DNA from: Sulfotelmatobacter sp049792875 | Lineage (GTDB): Bacteria; Acidobacteriota; Terriglobia; Terriglobales; Acidobacteriaceae | Assembly (NCBI GenBank): GCA_049792875.1 | Contig: JBARBI010000014.1 | Coordinates: 18,413 to 82,412, forward strand | Reading direction: 5' to 3' | DNA length: 64,000 nucleotides | Shown here: positions 17,030-25,042 of the stretch, in pieces | Numbering within the stretch: position 1 is the stretch's first letter | Layout: each line of letters begins with the position of its first letter | Program-made: the position numbers and the translations under genes | The notes under the pieces: generated by a model | The model's input: only the letters and a program-made list of their open reading frames with translations | What the model was told of the DNA's origin: nothing | The model's database searches: none

Positions 17030-18136
17030 ATGGCGATCACGGCACTCCAGGCTCATGGCGAAGGATTAGGCGCGGCGAGGGTCAGCGAATATCGTGGCGC
17101 GACGACGGCGGCGCGCTTCAGCGATTCGCAGGAAGAGTTCGCGGCCGTGCGCAGTGGGTGCGGTGTCTTTGACCTCGGATTCCGGGCCAAGATCTCGCTC
17201 ACGGGCGGCGATCGCGTACGCTGGTTGAATGGGATGGTGACCAACAATATCCGCGACCTTGCCCTGGGCCAGGGGGTCTACGCCTTTCTGTTGAATCCCC
17301 AGGGGCACATCCTGTGTGATCTAAATGCTTACAACCGGGGAGAGTCCATCACTGTGGACACCGACTGCGGACAGATCGAGAAGATTCTGGCAACTTTCGA
17401 CCACTACATCATCATGGACGACGTTGAGGTTGCGAACCTCGGTGAGCAACTCACGGCCCTGGGAATTGCCGGGCCGAAATCACGCGAAGTGCTGACGACG
17501 GCCGGATTTGCGATTCCTGAAATGCGCTCATTGCAGGTGCAACCTGTGATGTGGAAAGGTAAGGATTGCACTCTAGTCCGCTGCGAGGAACCGGAGCATC
17601 TCTCCTATGAGATGTGGCTGGCTCCCGACAGCGTGAGGCAACTTTGGGACACTCTGCGCGCGGCGGGCGCTGCGCCCGTGGGTTCTGAGGCGCTGGAGTT
17701 GCAGCGCATTGTCTCAGGTGTGCCGCGGTATGGTGTGGACATCCGCGAGCGCGACCTGCCGCAGGAGACTGAGCAGGCACGCGCTTTGAACTTCAACAAG
17801 GGATGCTATGTCGGGCAGGAGATCGTCGAGCGCATTCGCTCGCGCGGGGCGGTGCATCGTAAGTTCACCGGATTTCTAGCCGAGGGGGCGGGCCAGATCG
17901 CTGCAGGGAACAGGGTCGTGGCCGCAGACAAGGAAGTGGGAGAGATTACGAGTGCCGCTTCCCTGCTACTGACCGGGGGAGGCAAAACTGTCGCGCTGGG
18001 ATACATCCGACGAGAAGTTGGGGTCCCGGGGCGTGAAGTTATGATCGGCGCGGCGAAGGCTACCGTGGTCCAGTTGCCGGTTACCGATCGCGCGCTTTTG
18101 CAGGACGAGAGGTCCCTGGAAGAGCATCCCGCTTGA
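17030..18136 (+). CDS. ygfZ: folate-binding Fe-S cluster assembly protein YgfZ (GcvT/CAF17 family)
   Basis: YgfZ uses tetrahydrofolate to help build or repair certain [4Fe-4S] enzymes. The 368-aa protein has the GcvT-like fold (R-V-R-W-L-N-G-M-V-T-N-N-I). The diagnostic motif K-G-C-Y-V-G-Q-E-I-V-E-R, present near residue 260, marks YgfZ/CAF17 rather than glycine-cleavage GcvT. A C-terminal beta-barrel domain follows (L-G-Y-I-R-R-E-V). It is divergent from the IPMDH-like gene with about 40 bp between starts. Confidence 0.92.
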   Translation: MAITALQAHGEGLGAARVSEYRGATTAARFSDSQEEFAAVRSGCGVFDLGFRAKISLTGGDRVRWLNGMVTNNIRDLALGQGVYAFLLNPQGHILCDLNAYNRGESITVDTDCGQIEKILATFDHYIIMDDVEVANLGEQLTALGIAGPKSREVLTTAGFAIPEMRSLQVQPVMWKGKDCTLVRCEEPEHLSYEMWLAPDSVRQLWDTLRAAGAAPVGSEALELQRIVSGVPRYGVDIRERDLPQETEQARALNFNKGCYVGQEIVERIRSRGAVHRKFTGFLAEGAGQIAAGNRVVAADKEVGEITSAASLLLTGGGKTVALGYIRREVGVPGREVMIGAAKATVVQLPVTDRALLQDERSLEEHPA

Positions 18137-18211
18137 AAAACAACTTTTGACCGCATAGGTCGCTAAGGAAACGCTAAGAGCGCACAGAAACGCTCCTTGA
18201 GGAAAGGGTTT

Positions 18212-18814
18212 ATGGCTGAGAAGAGACACGAACAATCTGGCTTTAAGGTAACGGACCGGCGGCTGTTTACCCCGGACGGGGAATTGCGCACCGAGGTGGC
18301 TGAAGAAGTCGAGGTGCCAGTGGCGGCGCCGACCGCAACCCAAGAGGCTCCGTCCGCTCAGAAAACTCCGGCGCCAGCGCCAGCCGAGGTTGGCGGGACA
18401 CCGGATCGGGATATCCCGCCACCGCCCACCAGCGCCGAGCAGGAAGCGCAGGCCTCCGCTTACCGGCAGTCATCCAGGGATCTGGATACCCAGGTCGAAC
18501 TAAGCGGGCATTCCGCCAAGGATTTCGAGATCACTTTTGAACGCTTCATGGCCTCGCTCTACATGACCGCGATGATGCAACTGGGATTGATGCAACAGCA
18601 GGGTGCGCAGCCGCAGGTTGACATCATTGGAGCACGGCAGACCATTGACACATTGAGCCTCATCGCAGAAAAGACCAAAGGCAATCTCACGCCTGCGGAA
18701 GAGAATTTCGTGCAGAACAGTCTGTACGAACTGCGGATGGCGTACGTTGAGGTGACCAACGCCTTGGCACATCCCCCGCAACCGGGACCTGCCACGGGAA
18801 CCAGCGGACGATGA
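18212..18814 (+). CDS. DUF1844 domain protein
   Basis: The 200-aa cytoplasmic protein has a low-complexity Pro/Ala/Glu-rich N-terminal half (residues about 25-85). The C-terminal half is a conserved helical DUF1844 domain (T-F-E-R-F-M-A-S-L-Y-M-T-A-M-M-Q-L-G and the D-T-L-S-L-I-A-E-K-T-K-G-N-L block). Its function is unknown. The ATG at 18212 is chosen because GAGGAAAGGG stands just upstream. The stop overlaps the next gene's start (ATGA), so it is probably translated together with the MBL hydrolase. Confidence 0.85.
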   Translation: MAEKRHEQSGFKVTDRRLFTPDGELRTEVAEEVEVPVAAPTATQEAPSAQKTPAPAPAEVGGTPDRDIPPPPTSAEQEAQASAYRQSSRDLDTQVELSGHSAKDFEITFERFMASLYMTAMMQLGLMQQQGAQPQVDIIGARQTIDTLSLIAEKTKGNLTPAEENFVQNSLYELRMAYVEVTNALAHPPQPGPATGTSGR

Positions 18815-19584
18815 AAGCAACCTTGACTGTGCTGGGCAGTGGGACCTCGATGGGCGTACCGACGCTGGGCTGCGACTGTGCCGTATGCCACTCGAGCAAT
18901 CCGCGCGACCGGCGGACACGGCCTTCGATCATGCTGGAATACGACGGCAAGGTCGTGTTGATTGACACCACTCCGGACTTTTATGTCCAAGCGGTCCGTG
19001 AAAACATCACCCGCGTCGACGCTGTGTTCTACACCCACACCCACGCCGACCACATTCTGGGAATCGACGACCTCCGGCCCCTGAGTTACCGCCACAAACC
19101 GGACAGGCTACCACTCTACGCGCGCCCCGACGCGGCAGCGTTTCTGCGCAAGATGTTTACCTACATTTTTGACGCCGACTATAAGTTTGGCGGGCTGCCT
19201 CTGCTTGAACTGCGCCCGATTGATGGGCCGGTGGAGGTGTTCGGAGTGCGCTTCGAGCCTGTGATTCTGATTCACGGAGAGACGCAGATTTATGGGTACC
19301 GGTTTGGCTCGGCGGCGTATTTGACCGATCACAGCGAGATTCCCGAGTCGTCCCTGCACCAACTGGAAGGGTTGGACATTCTGTTTCTGGATGCGCTGCG
19401 CCACAAGCCGCATCCCACACACTCGACGGTAAAGAATTCACTGGCGATCGTGGATCGGCTGAAGCCGAAGCGGGCGTTCTTCACCCACATTTGCCACGAT
19501 CTGGCACACGAGGCAACGAACGCAGCCTTGCCGAGGCATGTGCGGTTGTCGCATGACGGGATGAAACTGGAGTTCGAGATCTGA
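18811..19584 (+). CDS. MBL-fold metal-dependent hydrolase (PhnP/RNase Z-like)
   Basis: The 257-aa metallo-beta-lactamase-fold hydrolase carries the metal motif T-H-T-H-A-D-H-I-L-G-I-D-D. It has an N-terminal G-S-G-T-S-M-G-V-P-T-L-G-C-x-C-x-V-C segment typical of the PhnP-like subgroup, whose Cys residues can bind a structural zinc. A later His (F-F-T-H-I-C-H-D-L) completes the site. PhnP-type proteins are cyclic phosphodiesterases; no phn genes are nearby, so the substrate is open. It is coupled to the DUF1844 gene by a 4-nt overlap. Confidence 0.9.
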   Translation: MKATLTVLGSGTSMGVPTLGCDCAVCHSSNPRDRRTRPSIMLEYDGKVVLIDTTPDFYVQAVRENITRVDAVFYTHTHADHILGIDDLRPLSYRHKPDRLPLYARPDAAAFLRKMFTYIFDADYKFGGLPLLELRPIDGPVEVFGVRFEPVILIHGETQIYGYRFGSAAYLTDHSEIPESSLHQLEGLDILFLDALRHKPHPTHSTVKNSLAIVDRLKPKRAFFTHICHDLAHEATNAALPRHVRLSHDGMKLEFEI

Positions 19585-19599
19585 GACCTGATTACAAAT

Positions 19600-19695
19600 T
19601 CTTGATTGCTGATTGTTGATGGATGATTGAACAGCCACTCGGTTGAATGGTGCTTCGTCTGTTTTTCAATCAGCACTCAAAATCAACAATCAGCC
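19600..19695. repeat. inverted pair of tandem-heptamer arrays, no gene inside (site A)
   Basis: The left arm (19600-19631) is a tandem 7-bp repeat of the type GATTGNT (ATTGCTG, ATTGTTG, ATGGATG, ATTGAAC). The right arm (19667-19695) is the same family on the other strand. CTGATTGTTGAT at 19609-19620 pairs exactly with ATCAACAATCAG at 19682-19693. About 35 bp of unrelated sequence lies between the arms. The element sits between the MBL gene and ribF. Confidence 0.75.
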
Positions 19696-19731
19696 ATGGA
19701 CCGGATCTAGCCAACCTCGCACAGGCAATCC

Positions 19732-20697
19732 ATGCAGGTTTTTTACAAACTCGACGATGTCCCTGCCAACTTCGGCCCGGCGCTGGTCAGCGTAGGCAAT
19801 TTTGACGGCGTGCACCGGGCGCATTCGCACGTCTTGCGGGAAATCGTCTTGCGGGCCCGAGACCATCAGGCCCGTTCGGTGGCCGTGACCTTTGAGCCGC
19901 ATCCGACACGGATTCTTCGGCCGGAGGCAGGATTGAAACTGCTTACGCCGACTCCAGAGAAACTGCGGTTGCTGGAGAGCACCGGAGTCGACGCCGTGCT
20001 GCTGCTTCCCTTTGGGCGTGATCTCTCGTTGATGACTCCGCGACAGTTTGCCGAGCGGATTCTTAAGAAAAAACTCCATGCCCGCGAAGTGCACGAAGGC
20101 TTTAATTTCCGTTTTGGCCATAAGGCGGCGGGCGACATGAATTTACTGGCCGAACTCGGACGCGAGATGGGATTCGAGGTCAAGGTTTATCCCGAGATGA
20201 CCCTGCGCGGTGAAACCGTGTCGAGCAGCCAGATTCGCAAGTTGCTCACTGCGGGCCGCGTCAGTCGGGCGCGGCATCTGCTGGCGCGCCCATTCTGCAT
20301 TCTGGGAACACCCGGACGGGGACGCGGCTACGGATCAAAATACACGGTGCCAACCATCAACCTCGCGCGCTACGAAGAACTGGTGCCCCAGGACGGCGTC
20401 TACATCACTTGGACTCGTGTGGGGACGGAGCGGTTCGATTCGGTGACGAATGTGGGCAATCGTCCGACCTTCGGTGCAGAATTGTTCGCCATTGAAACCC
20501 ACCTGCTGAACTTCCATCCCATCGGACTGCTCCCCGAGACGGAAGTTGAGATCTGTTTCCTGGAGCGACTGCGGGATGAAATCAAGTTTCCATCGGTGGA
20601 CGCTCTGCGCGAGCAGATTGCGCGGGATGTGAAAAAAGCGCGGCGCTATTTTCATTTGCTGCGAAGGGTAAGCGGACAGGCGTACGCCTCCCCTTAA
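19732..20697 (+). CDS. ribF: bifunctional riboflavin kinase / FAD synthetase RibF
   Basis: RibF phosphorylates riboflavin to FMN and adenylates FMN to FAD. The 321-aa protein has the N-terminal nucleotidyltransferase domain (V-G-N-F-D-G-V-H-R-A-H, then F-E-P-H-P-T-R-I-L and the S-S-S-Q-I-R-K-L-L motif near residue 165). The C-terminal flavokinase domain begins at about residue 185 (G-R-G-R-G-Y-G-S-K-Y-T-V-P-T-I-N-L). The length is normal. Its 3' end overlaps the convergent PBP-like gene by 4 nt. Confidence 0.95.
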   Translation: MQVFYKLDDVPANFGPALVSVGNFDGVHRAHSHVLREIVLRARDHQARSVAVTFEPHPTRILRPEAGLKLLTPTPEKLRLLESTGVDAVLLLPFGRDLSLMTPRQFAERILKKKLHAREVHEGFNFRFGHKAAGDMNLLAELGREMGFEVKVYPEMTLRGETVSSSQIRKLLTAGRVSRARHLLARPFCILGTPGRGRGYGSKYTVPTINLARYEELVPQDGVYITWTRVGTERFDSVTNVGNRPTFGAELFAIETHLLNFHPIGLLPETEVEICFLERLRDEIKFPSVDALREQIARDVKKARRYFHLLRRVSGQAYASP

Positions 20698-21137
20698 TGA
20701 GGCAAATAGCCAAACTCCATGGGGAGTTTGCCGTCGACGTGCACCACATTGACGCTGTTATCGATGGAGTGGACCTCGATCAGCCCGATCGCGCCCGGTT
20801 CGGTCTGCACCTGTTTGAGAACGTCAGCGTCGGTGTCCTCAAACAAGATCGAATCTTTGTGCGCGCCCACAAAGCTCTTCCACTCGGCGGCGGACATCTT
20901 GTTCAGGCGCTGCAGAGTCTCGGTTTCGCCGGCAGAATCTCGGTGGAGCACCAGGACGATACTCTTACCGTCAGGCCACTTCTTGATCTCCCCACGAACA
21001 ATTCTCGCCAGGTGAGCGGAAGTGAGGTTTTCAACCGCGTTGTCTTTGTTGACGATCACGGCCGTGTGGTGTGCGAAACAGGGTGTGAGGCACACGGAAA
21101 GAAACCCGAGCACATAAATCGCGGAGCGGACTCTCAT
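20694..21137 (-). CDS. small secreted phosphate-binding-protein-like (PBP) domain protein
   Basis: The 147-aa protein has a signal peptide (V-L-G-F-L-S-V-C-L-T-P-C-F-A) and a single lobe resembling the N-terminal part of PstS-like substrate-binding proteins (I-V-R-G-E-I-K-K-W-P-D-G and L-V-L-H-R-D-S-A-G-E-T). It is much shorter than a full PstS, a pattern seen in a widespread group of short PBP-like proteins of unclear role. No pst transport genes are adjacent. A 10-bp hairpin lies about 27 nt upstream of its start. Confidence 0.7.
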   Translation of the reverse strand: MRVRSAIYVLGFLSVCLTPCFAHHTAVIVNKDNAVENLTSAHLARIVRGEIKKWPDGKSIVLVLHRDSAGETETLQRLNKMSAAEWKSFVGAHKDSILFEDTDADVLKQVQTEPGAIGLIEVHSIDNSVNVVHVDGKLPMEFGYLPH

Positions 21138-21163
21138 CGCCTAAACCTCGAAAATATCTTGGG

Positions 21164-21192
21164 GGGATAGTCCAAGCCTAGCGGACTATCCC
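21164..21192. promoter_or_regulatory. 10-bp perfect inverted repeat upstream of the PBP-like gene
   Basis: GGGATAGTCC (21164-21173) and GGACTATCCC (21183-21192) are exact inverted repeats around a 9-nt loop. They lie 27-55 nt upstream of the PBP-like start and more than 110 nt after the EamA stop. No T-tract follows on either strand, so an operator or leader hairpin is more likely than a terminator. Confidence 0.5.
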
Positions 21193-21305
21193 TAGGCACG
21201 TTGTCAAAAACAAGCAACCCGCCGCACCGAAGTAATGGGGGAGCAACTGCGTGGAACCGGGCTCGCTCAGGGCAGGCTAGCCGACGGCACTGTAACAGTT
21301 CATGC

Positions 21306-22292
21306 TCACTCGATCGGATCGACGACGACCGATTCCTGATCGACGGCTCCCCGCCTTGGTAGCTGCACAATCACAATCGCCGACAGGACCAGAACAATCC
21401 CCACAGTCTGGATGGGTTGCAGGCCTTCCCCCAACAACCCAGCCGCCAGCAGGATCGAGAATACGGGCTCCAGGCAACTAGCGATGATTGCTCGCGTCGG
21501 CTCGAGATGCTGCAGGCCCAGGAAGTAGAGCGAGAACGACCCGAGCACCGAAATCATGGAGAATACGAACAGGAATCCCCATTGCGCGGGCGCATAGTGC
21601 GCGGCTAGAACCTTCCACGGAGGATTCACGAACAACCAGAAGCCTGAGGCGGAGATCAGTGTCCAGACCAGGACGCGCCAGCGGTCGTGGCGGGCCAGAA
21701 TGCGGTGTCCGCCAACGTTGTAGAACGCGAACGAGAACGACGCCAGCAGCGCGGCGAGGAAGCCGTAGGAGTCGAGACGGAGAGGAGTGGATTTTGCGCC
21801 CAGGATTCCGATGGTCAGTGCGATCCCTGCAATCGCGACACCTACCGCGGCGATTTTCTGAAAAGACAGTTTTTGTTGTCCGCGGGCGACCACGTACAGC
21901 AGCACCCATACCGGCGCCGTGTATTGCACGATGATGGCGATAGCGACGCTCGTCTTCTGGATGGCGACGTAATAGAAATAGTTCGACGCAGCCACACCGA
22001 GCATCCCCAGCACGAGGCACTGGATGAGATCGGGCGTGGGCAGCTTAATGCGTTGCCAGCCCCGGCGGCCCACCAACAGTGGAAGCAACACCAGCAGAGA
22101 GAACGAGGTTCGTGTCTGCGACAAAATGAGCGGATCGATGGGGTGCAGGACTTCTCCGCTCAAGGGCAATTTGCCGGTGAACACGGCGCGCCCGAGAGCG
22201 GCGGAGACTCCCCAGAGAAACGCCGCAGACCCGATGAAGAAATATCCGCGTAGGGGATGAGGAGTGCTTCGACTGGTATCAGCAGGGTTCAG
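21306..22292 (-). CDS. EamA/DMT-superfamily transporter, probably with a CTG start
   Basis: This is a ten-helix drug/metabolite transporter with two EamA repeats (for example L-V-L-S-A-I-V-I-V-Q-L in the last helix). The first ATG/GTG/TTG in frame is GTG at 22184, but that would remove the first membrane helix. The frame upstream encodes R-G-Y-F-F-I-G-S-A-A-F-L-W-G-V-S-A-A-L, a typical EamA helix 1. Between the upstream in-frame stop and that helix there is no ATG, GTG or TTG. CTG at 22292-22290 overlaps the TGA of the glutaredoxin-like gene (CTGA) and has GGTGA 7 nt upstream, so I propose it as the start (328 aa). The cargo is unknown. Confidence 0.75.
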   Translation of the reverse strand: MNPADTSRSTPHPLRGYFFIGSAAFLWGVSAALGRAVFTGKLPLSGEVLHPIDPLILSQTRTSFSLLVLLPLLVGRRGWQRIKLPTPDLIQCLVLGMLGVAASNYFYYVAIQKTSVAIAIIVQYTAPVWVLLYVVARGQQKLSFQKIAAVGVAIAGIALTIGILGAKSTPLRLDSYGFLAALLASFSFAFYNVGGHRILARHDRWRVLVWTLISASGFWLFVNPPWKVLAAHYAPAQWGFLFVFSMISVLGSFSLYFLGLQHLEPTRAIIASCLEPVFSILLAAGLLGEGLQPIQTVGIVLVLSAIVIVQLPRRGAVDQESVVVDPIE

Positions 22293-22567
22293 GATTCAGT
22301 CACCGAGTCCGATGATGGGGCCGAATCGAGGAACTGGTCAAGACGCACGGGATCAAAGCCGACAATCACGTCCGGTGTTTCTCCGGAAAAGATCACGAGC
22401 GTCGGAGTTTCGCTGCTGTCGTGTTCCTCAGTCATTTCGCGACGAGCTTCGCGGTCGGTGCTGATGTCGCGTTCTTCGAATGCGATTTCTTTGGCCTCGA
22501 GGAACACCTTCATCAGTTCGCAGGAGAGGCAGCCGGGCTGGGTGAAGAGCACTACGCGGGTCGTCAT
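22289..22567 (-). CDS. glutaredoxin-like thiol-disulfide protein
   Basis: The 92-aa thioredoxin-fold protein has a C-L-S-C redox motif at residues 13-16, following the beta1 strand V-V-L-F-T-Q-P-G. The cis-Pro motif is S-E-T-P-T-L-V-I-F. The dithiol spacing is that of glutaredoxins and NrdH-like proteins. It lies immediately downstream of osmC (stop and start adjacent) and appears coupled to the EamA gene, suggesting a small redox/peroxide-response operon. The extension after the fold (D-S-A-P-S-S-D-S-V) is low complexity. Confidence 0.8.
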   Translation of the reverse strand: MTTRVVLFTQPGCLSCELMKVFLEAKEIAFEERDISTDREARREMTEEHDSSETPTLVIFSGETPDVIVGFDPVRLDQFLDSAPSSDSVTES

Positions 22568-22969
22568 CTATTCCGTCAATTCGATCTTGGAGGTGATCTT
22601 CGCAGTCTTTCCCAGCATGGCTGAGACCGAGCAATATTTTTCTTTCGAAAGGCGAACGGCGTCTTCCACCGCCTTGTGAGAGACCTTCCCAGCGATGCGA
22701 TAGACGAGGCTGATTTCTGTGTACACGGCCGGATAGCCCGTTGCACGCTCGCCACTGGCACTGACCTCCAGCCTGGTGAACGGCTCGCGCTTCTTGCGCA
22801 GAATGCCCACTACATCGGAAGCGGTGCAGCCGCAGAGAGCGATCAGCACCAGTTCCATCGGCGTGTTGGCGGTCTTCTCGGTCGCGGTGTCCATCACGAT
22901 GGCGTGATGGGAACTGGCTTCGCCGAGGTAACGCTCGTTGTCGGCCCAGATTGCTCTAGCGGTGATCAC
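22568..22969 (-). CDS. OsmC-family protein
   Basis: The 133-aa protein fits the OsmC/Ohr fold (organic hydroperoxide reduction or related roles). The helix with the first redox Cys is L-I-A-L-C-G-C-T-A-S-D-V-V. A second conserved Cys is at K-E-K-Y-C-S-V-S-A-M-L. The spacing resembles the YhfA-like OsmC subgroup. The GTG start overlaps the stop of the four-helix-bundle gene (GTGA), and its AGGAAGG site lies inside that gene's repeat-derived tail. The glutaredoxin-like gene follows directly and could recycle its thiols (inference). Confidence 0.85.
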   Translation of the reverse strand: MITARAIWADNERYLGEASSHHAIVMDTATEKTANTPMELVLIALCGCTASDVVGILRKKREPFTRLEVSASGERATGYPAVYTEISLVYRIAGKVSHKAVEDAVRLSKEKYCSVSAMLGKTAKITSKIELTE

Positions 22970-23376
22970 GATACCTTCCTGTGAGAAATTGTTAATTGCG
23001 AATTGTTGATTGCTAATTGAACCCGCTTCTTAGCGGTAGTTCGGGATGCATTGAAACTCGCGACCCGTTGGTTCGCCTCCGACTTGAGCTCCTTCAATTT
23101 GGACTCGGGGACCAGCCCCGCGTCAACCAGTAGTTCCAGCCAGAACGCCGACTCGTCAGCGTCCTCGATCACGATTGCGAGTTTCGTCAAAAACTCTGAC
23201 TTCGAACGAGCCCTGCACACAGCCCTGTAGTTGGCTGCCACGGACATTCCCGAACGCAAGAGCTGGTGAGAAATGATTCGTCCTTCCGCACCGGGTGGAC
23301 GAGACCGAATGACCCGGATGATGCGCAAAGCAAACTGCTTTGTGCGATTCTTGAGATCTTCCGCCTGATGTTCCAA
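22966..23376 (-). CDS. four-helix-bundle protein (23S rRNA intervening-sequence protein family)
   Basis: The 136-aa protein matches the widespread four-helix-bundle family first noticed in 23S rRNA intervening sequences (R-T-K-Q-F-A-L-R-I-I, then Q-L-L-R-S-G-M-S-V-A-A-N-Y-R-A, and F-W-L-E-L-L-V-D-A-G-L-V). Its biochemical role is unknown. The start is TTG at 23376 with GGAGA 6 nt upstream. The last 20 or so residues (Q-L-A-I-N-N-S-Q-L-T-I-S) are encoded by a heptamer repeat array, and a matching inverted array lies just upstream of the start, so the gene is bounded on both sides by the same repeat family. Confidence 0.88.
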   Translation of the reverse strand: MEHQAEDLKNRTKQFALRIIRVIRSRPPGAEGRIISHQLLRSGMSVAANYRAVCRARSKSEFLTKLAIVIEDADESAFWLELLVDAGLVPESKLKELKSEANQRVASFNASRTTAKKRVQLAINNSQLTISHRKVS

Positions 23377-23419
23377 TCGCGATCTCCAATCAACAATCAG
23401 AAATCAACAATCAACAATG
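22985..23419. mobile_element. candidate non-autonomous element: four-helix-bundle gene between inverted heptamer arrays (site B)
   Basis: The array at 22985-23021 (units such as AATTGTT, AATTGCG, GATTGCT) and the array at 23387-23419 (CAATCAA, CAATCAG, AAATCAA, CAATCAA) are the same heptamer family in inverted orientation, and the only gene between them is the four-helix-bundle gene. Two other sites in the window carry the same inverted pair without a gene. No transposase or target-site duplication is visible, so calling this a mobile element is inference. Confidence 0.45.
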
Positions 23420-23455
23420 TCGCCCATATTTGTCTGTGACGGATGTCACAAGCCC

Positions 23456-24886
23456 CTATCTCCGGTTATCCGTGCTGGGTTCTGGGTGAATCAGGACGCG
23501 GAATAACTCGGGCGCGTCTTGTTTGAAACGGATTTCCAACTCAGTCTGAATGTCGTGCACGCGCGCCAGAGAAAGATCGTCCGACAGCGTGCAATGGCAG
23601 GAGATGTACATGCGCCCCCGGACGCGCTTGATGACGAAATCGTGGACGTCGAGGACCTCGGGAAACTGCGAGGCCACCGCTTTTAAGCGATGCTCGAGTT
23701 CGGCGTCGCTGACCACTTCTTCCGGCTTTTCGATGGTGGCCGGTTCGCTCTCTATGTGGGTAAGGATGTCGGCGATTTCGGGAACATCGCGACGCATATC
23801 CGCTTCGAGTTCGGTGACCTGGTCGTGGGCGTTTTTCAGCGTCATACGCTCGTCGAGTTCGACGTGCTGCTCCACGTGCAATCGCCCGGCGAAGTCCTGC
23901 ACGCTGACGTCGTGCACGTTGAGGTTTTTGTGCGTCGCCACGGCGCGGATGCGATCGAAGATATTCTCCGAACGTTGCGCCCGGGGAAGGGGCTGCACGG
24001 TCACGTCCGCATCGGGCAGGACACGGTGAACCGCCTCGGAAACGGCGGCGGCCAACTGGCCGGAGCGCTGAAAAGTGACGGTCCGCGCAAGTCCAACCGC
24101 GAGATCGGCGAAGTAGCGGTTCCCGGCCCGGCGGATTCGTATCCGGTCGACCTCGAGAACGCCGTCCACCCGCAAGACCGCGTCGTATATCTGGGATCGA
24201 ACCCCCGGGGGAGCGGCATCCAGCAAAGCGTCAATCGTCCGGCGCGCCAGGCGCCAGCTCACGGAAACCACAACACCGGCCACGAAAAGCGCTGCAATCG
24301 GATCGGAGTCGCGCAGCCACTCGATGCGATACGTGCGGCCGATGAGAACCAGTGCGAGTCCGAGCACAACTACGCCAGCGGACCAGATGTCGGTGGAGAA
24401 GTGGAGCGCGTCTGCTTCGAGCGCCTGACTGTCGTACTTGGTGGCAATGCGTCCGAGAACTCGCGAGCGCCACCAGTCCAGTCCCATCGAGAAAACCATC
24501 ACGGCAAACGCCGCAATCGACGGTTCGATCTCAATGCGGCGAACAAAAAGGCGCAACGCCGCTTCATATATGATCCACGCGCAGGTAAGCAGGAGCAGGC
24601 CAGTTTCAACAAACGCGGAGAAGTTCTCGATTTTGCCGTGACCGTATTGATGATCGGCGTCGGCGGGTTTGTCGGAGACTCCGACAGAGAAAAAAGTGAG
24701 TAGCGAAGCGATCAAATCGAGCCCGGAGTGCGCCGCTTCCGAAAGAATGCCGAGGCTCCCGGTGCTGACTCCGACCACAATCTTCAACCCGGTAATGACC
24801 ACCGCGGCCAGGACAGAGTTTCCGGCGGCCGAGCGCTTCTCGGCTCGCATCAACTCCGACGAAGATATGGCCGGGTTTCCCGACAT
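23456..24886 (-). CDS. cation diffusion facilitator (CDF) metal transporter with three C-terminal domains
   Basis: This is an inner-membrane metal(II)/H+ antiporter. The 476-aa protein is far longer than the usual 300 aa. Residues 20-220 form the six-helix CDF unit; the transport site is His53/Asp57 in helix 2 (S-E-A-A-H-S-G-L-D) and His162/Asp166 in helix 5 (A-L-H-F-S-T-D). Three ferredoxin-like cytoplasmic dimerisation domains follow at about 228-298, 306-380 and 394-470; the last two share the H-D-x-x-x-x-x-x-x-G-R-x-x-x pattern. The start at 24886 is chosen over longer extensions that would overlap the divergent PPIase gene. Zn or Fe is the likely substrate class. Confidence 0.88.
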   Translation of the reverse strand: MSGNPAISSSELMRAEKRSAAGNSVLAAVVITGLKIVVGVSTGSLGILSEAAHSGLDLIASLLTFFSVGVSDKPADADHQYGHGKIENFSAFVETGLLLLTCAWIIYEAALRLFVRRIEIEPSIAAFAVMVFSMGLDWWRSRVLGRIATKYDSQALEADALHFSTDIWSAGVVVLGLALVLIGRTYRIEWLRDSDPIAALFVAGVVVSVSWRLARRTIDALLDAAPPGVRSQIYDAVLRVDGVLEVDRIRIRRAGNRYFADLAVGLARTVTFQRSGQLAAAVSEAVHRVLPDADVTVQPLPRAQRSENIFDRIRAVATHKNLNVHDVSVQDFAGRLHVEQHVELDERMTLKNAHDQVTELEADMRRDVPEIADILTHIESEPATIEKPEEVVSDAELEHRLKAVASQFPEVLDVHDFVIKRVRGRMYISCHCTLSDDLSLARVHDIQTELEIRFKQDAPELFRVLIHPEPSTDNRR

Positions 24887-25042
24887 GCAGGAATTATCGC
24901 CGCTGCCACCGCAAACCGCCAAGCAAATCGCGGCGACAAGTCCTCGAATGGAGCGAAACAGGGGAAAACGACCCGCTTGTGCTAGGATTTGTTGCTTGGC
25001 AATTTCAACTGCCTGAAGGACCAATCCTGGAGGGAATGCGTT

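Noticed and set aside
18137..18211. Repeated GCTAAG/CGC-rich leader before the DUF1844 gene as a regulatory RNA
   Set aside because: Only short imperfect repeats are visible and no stable hairpin was found.
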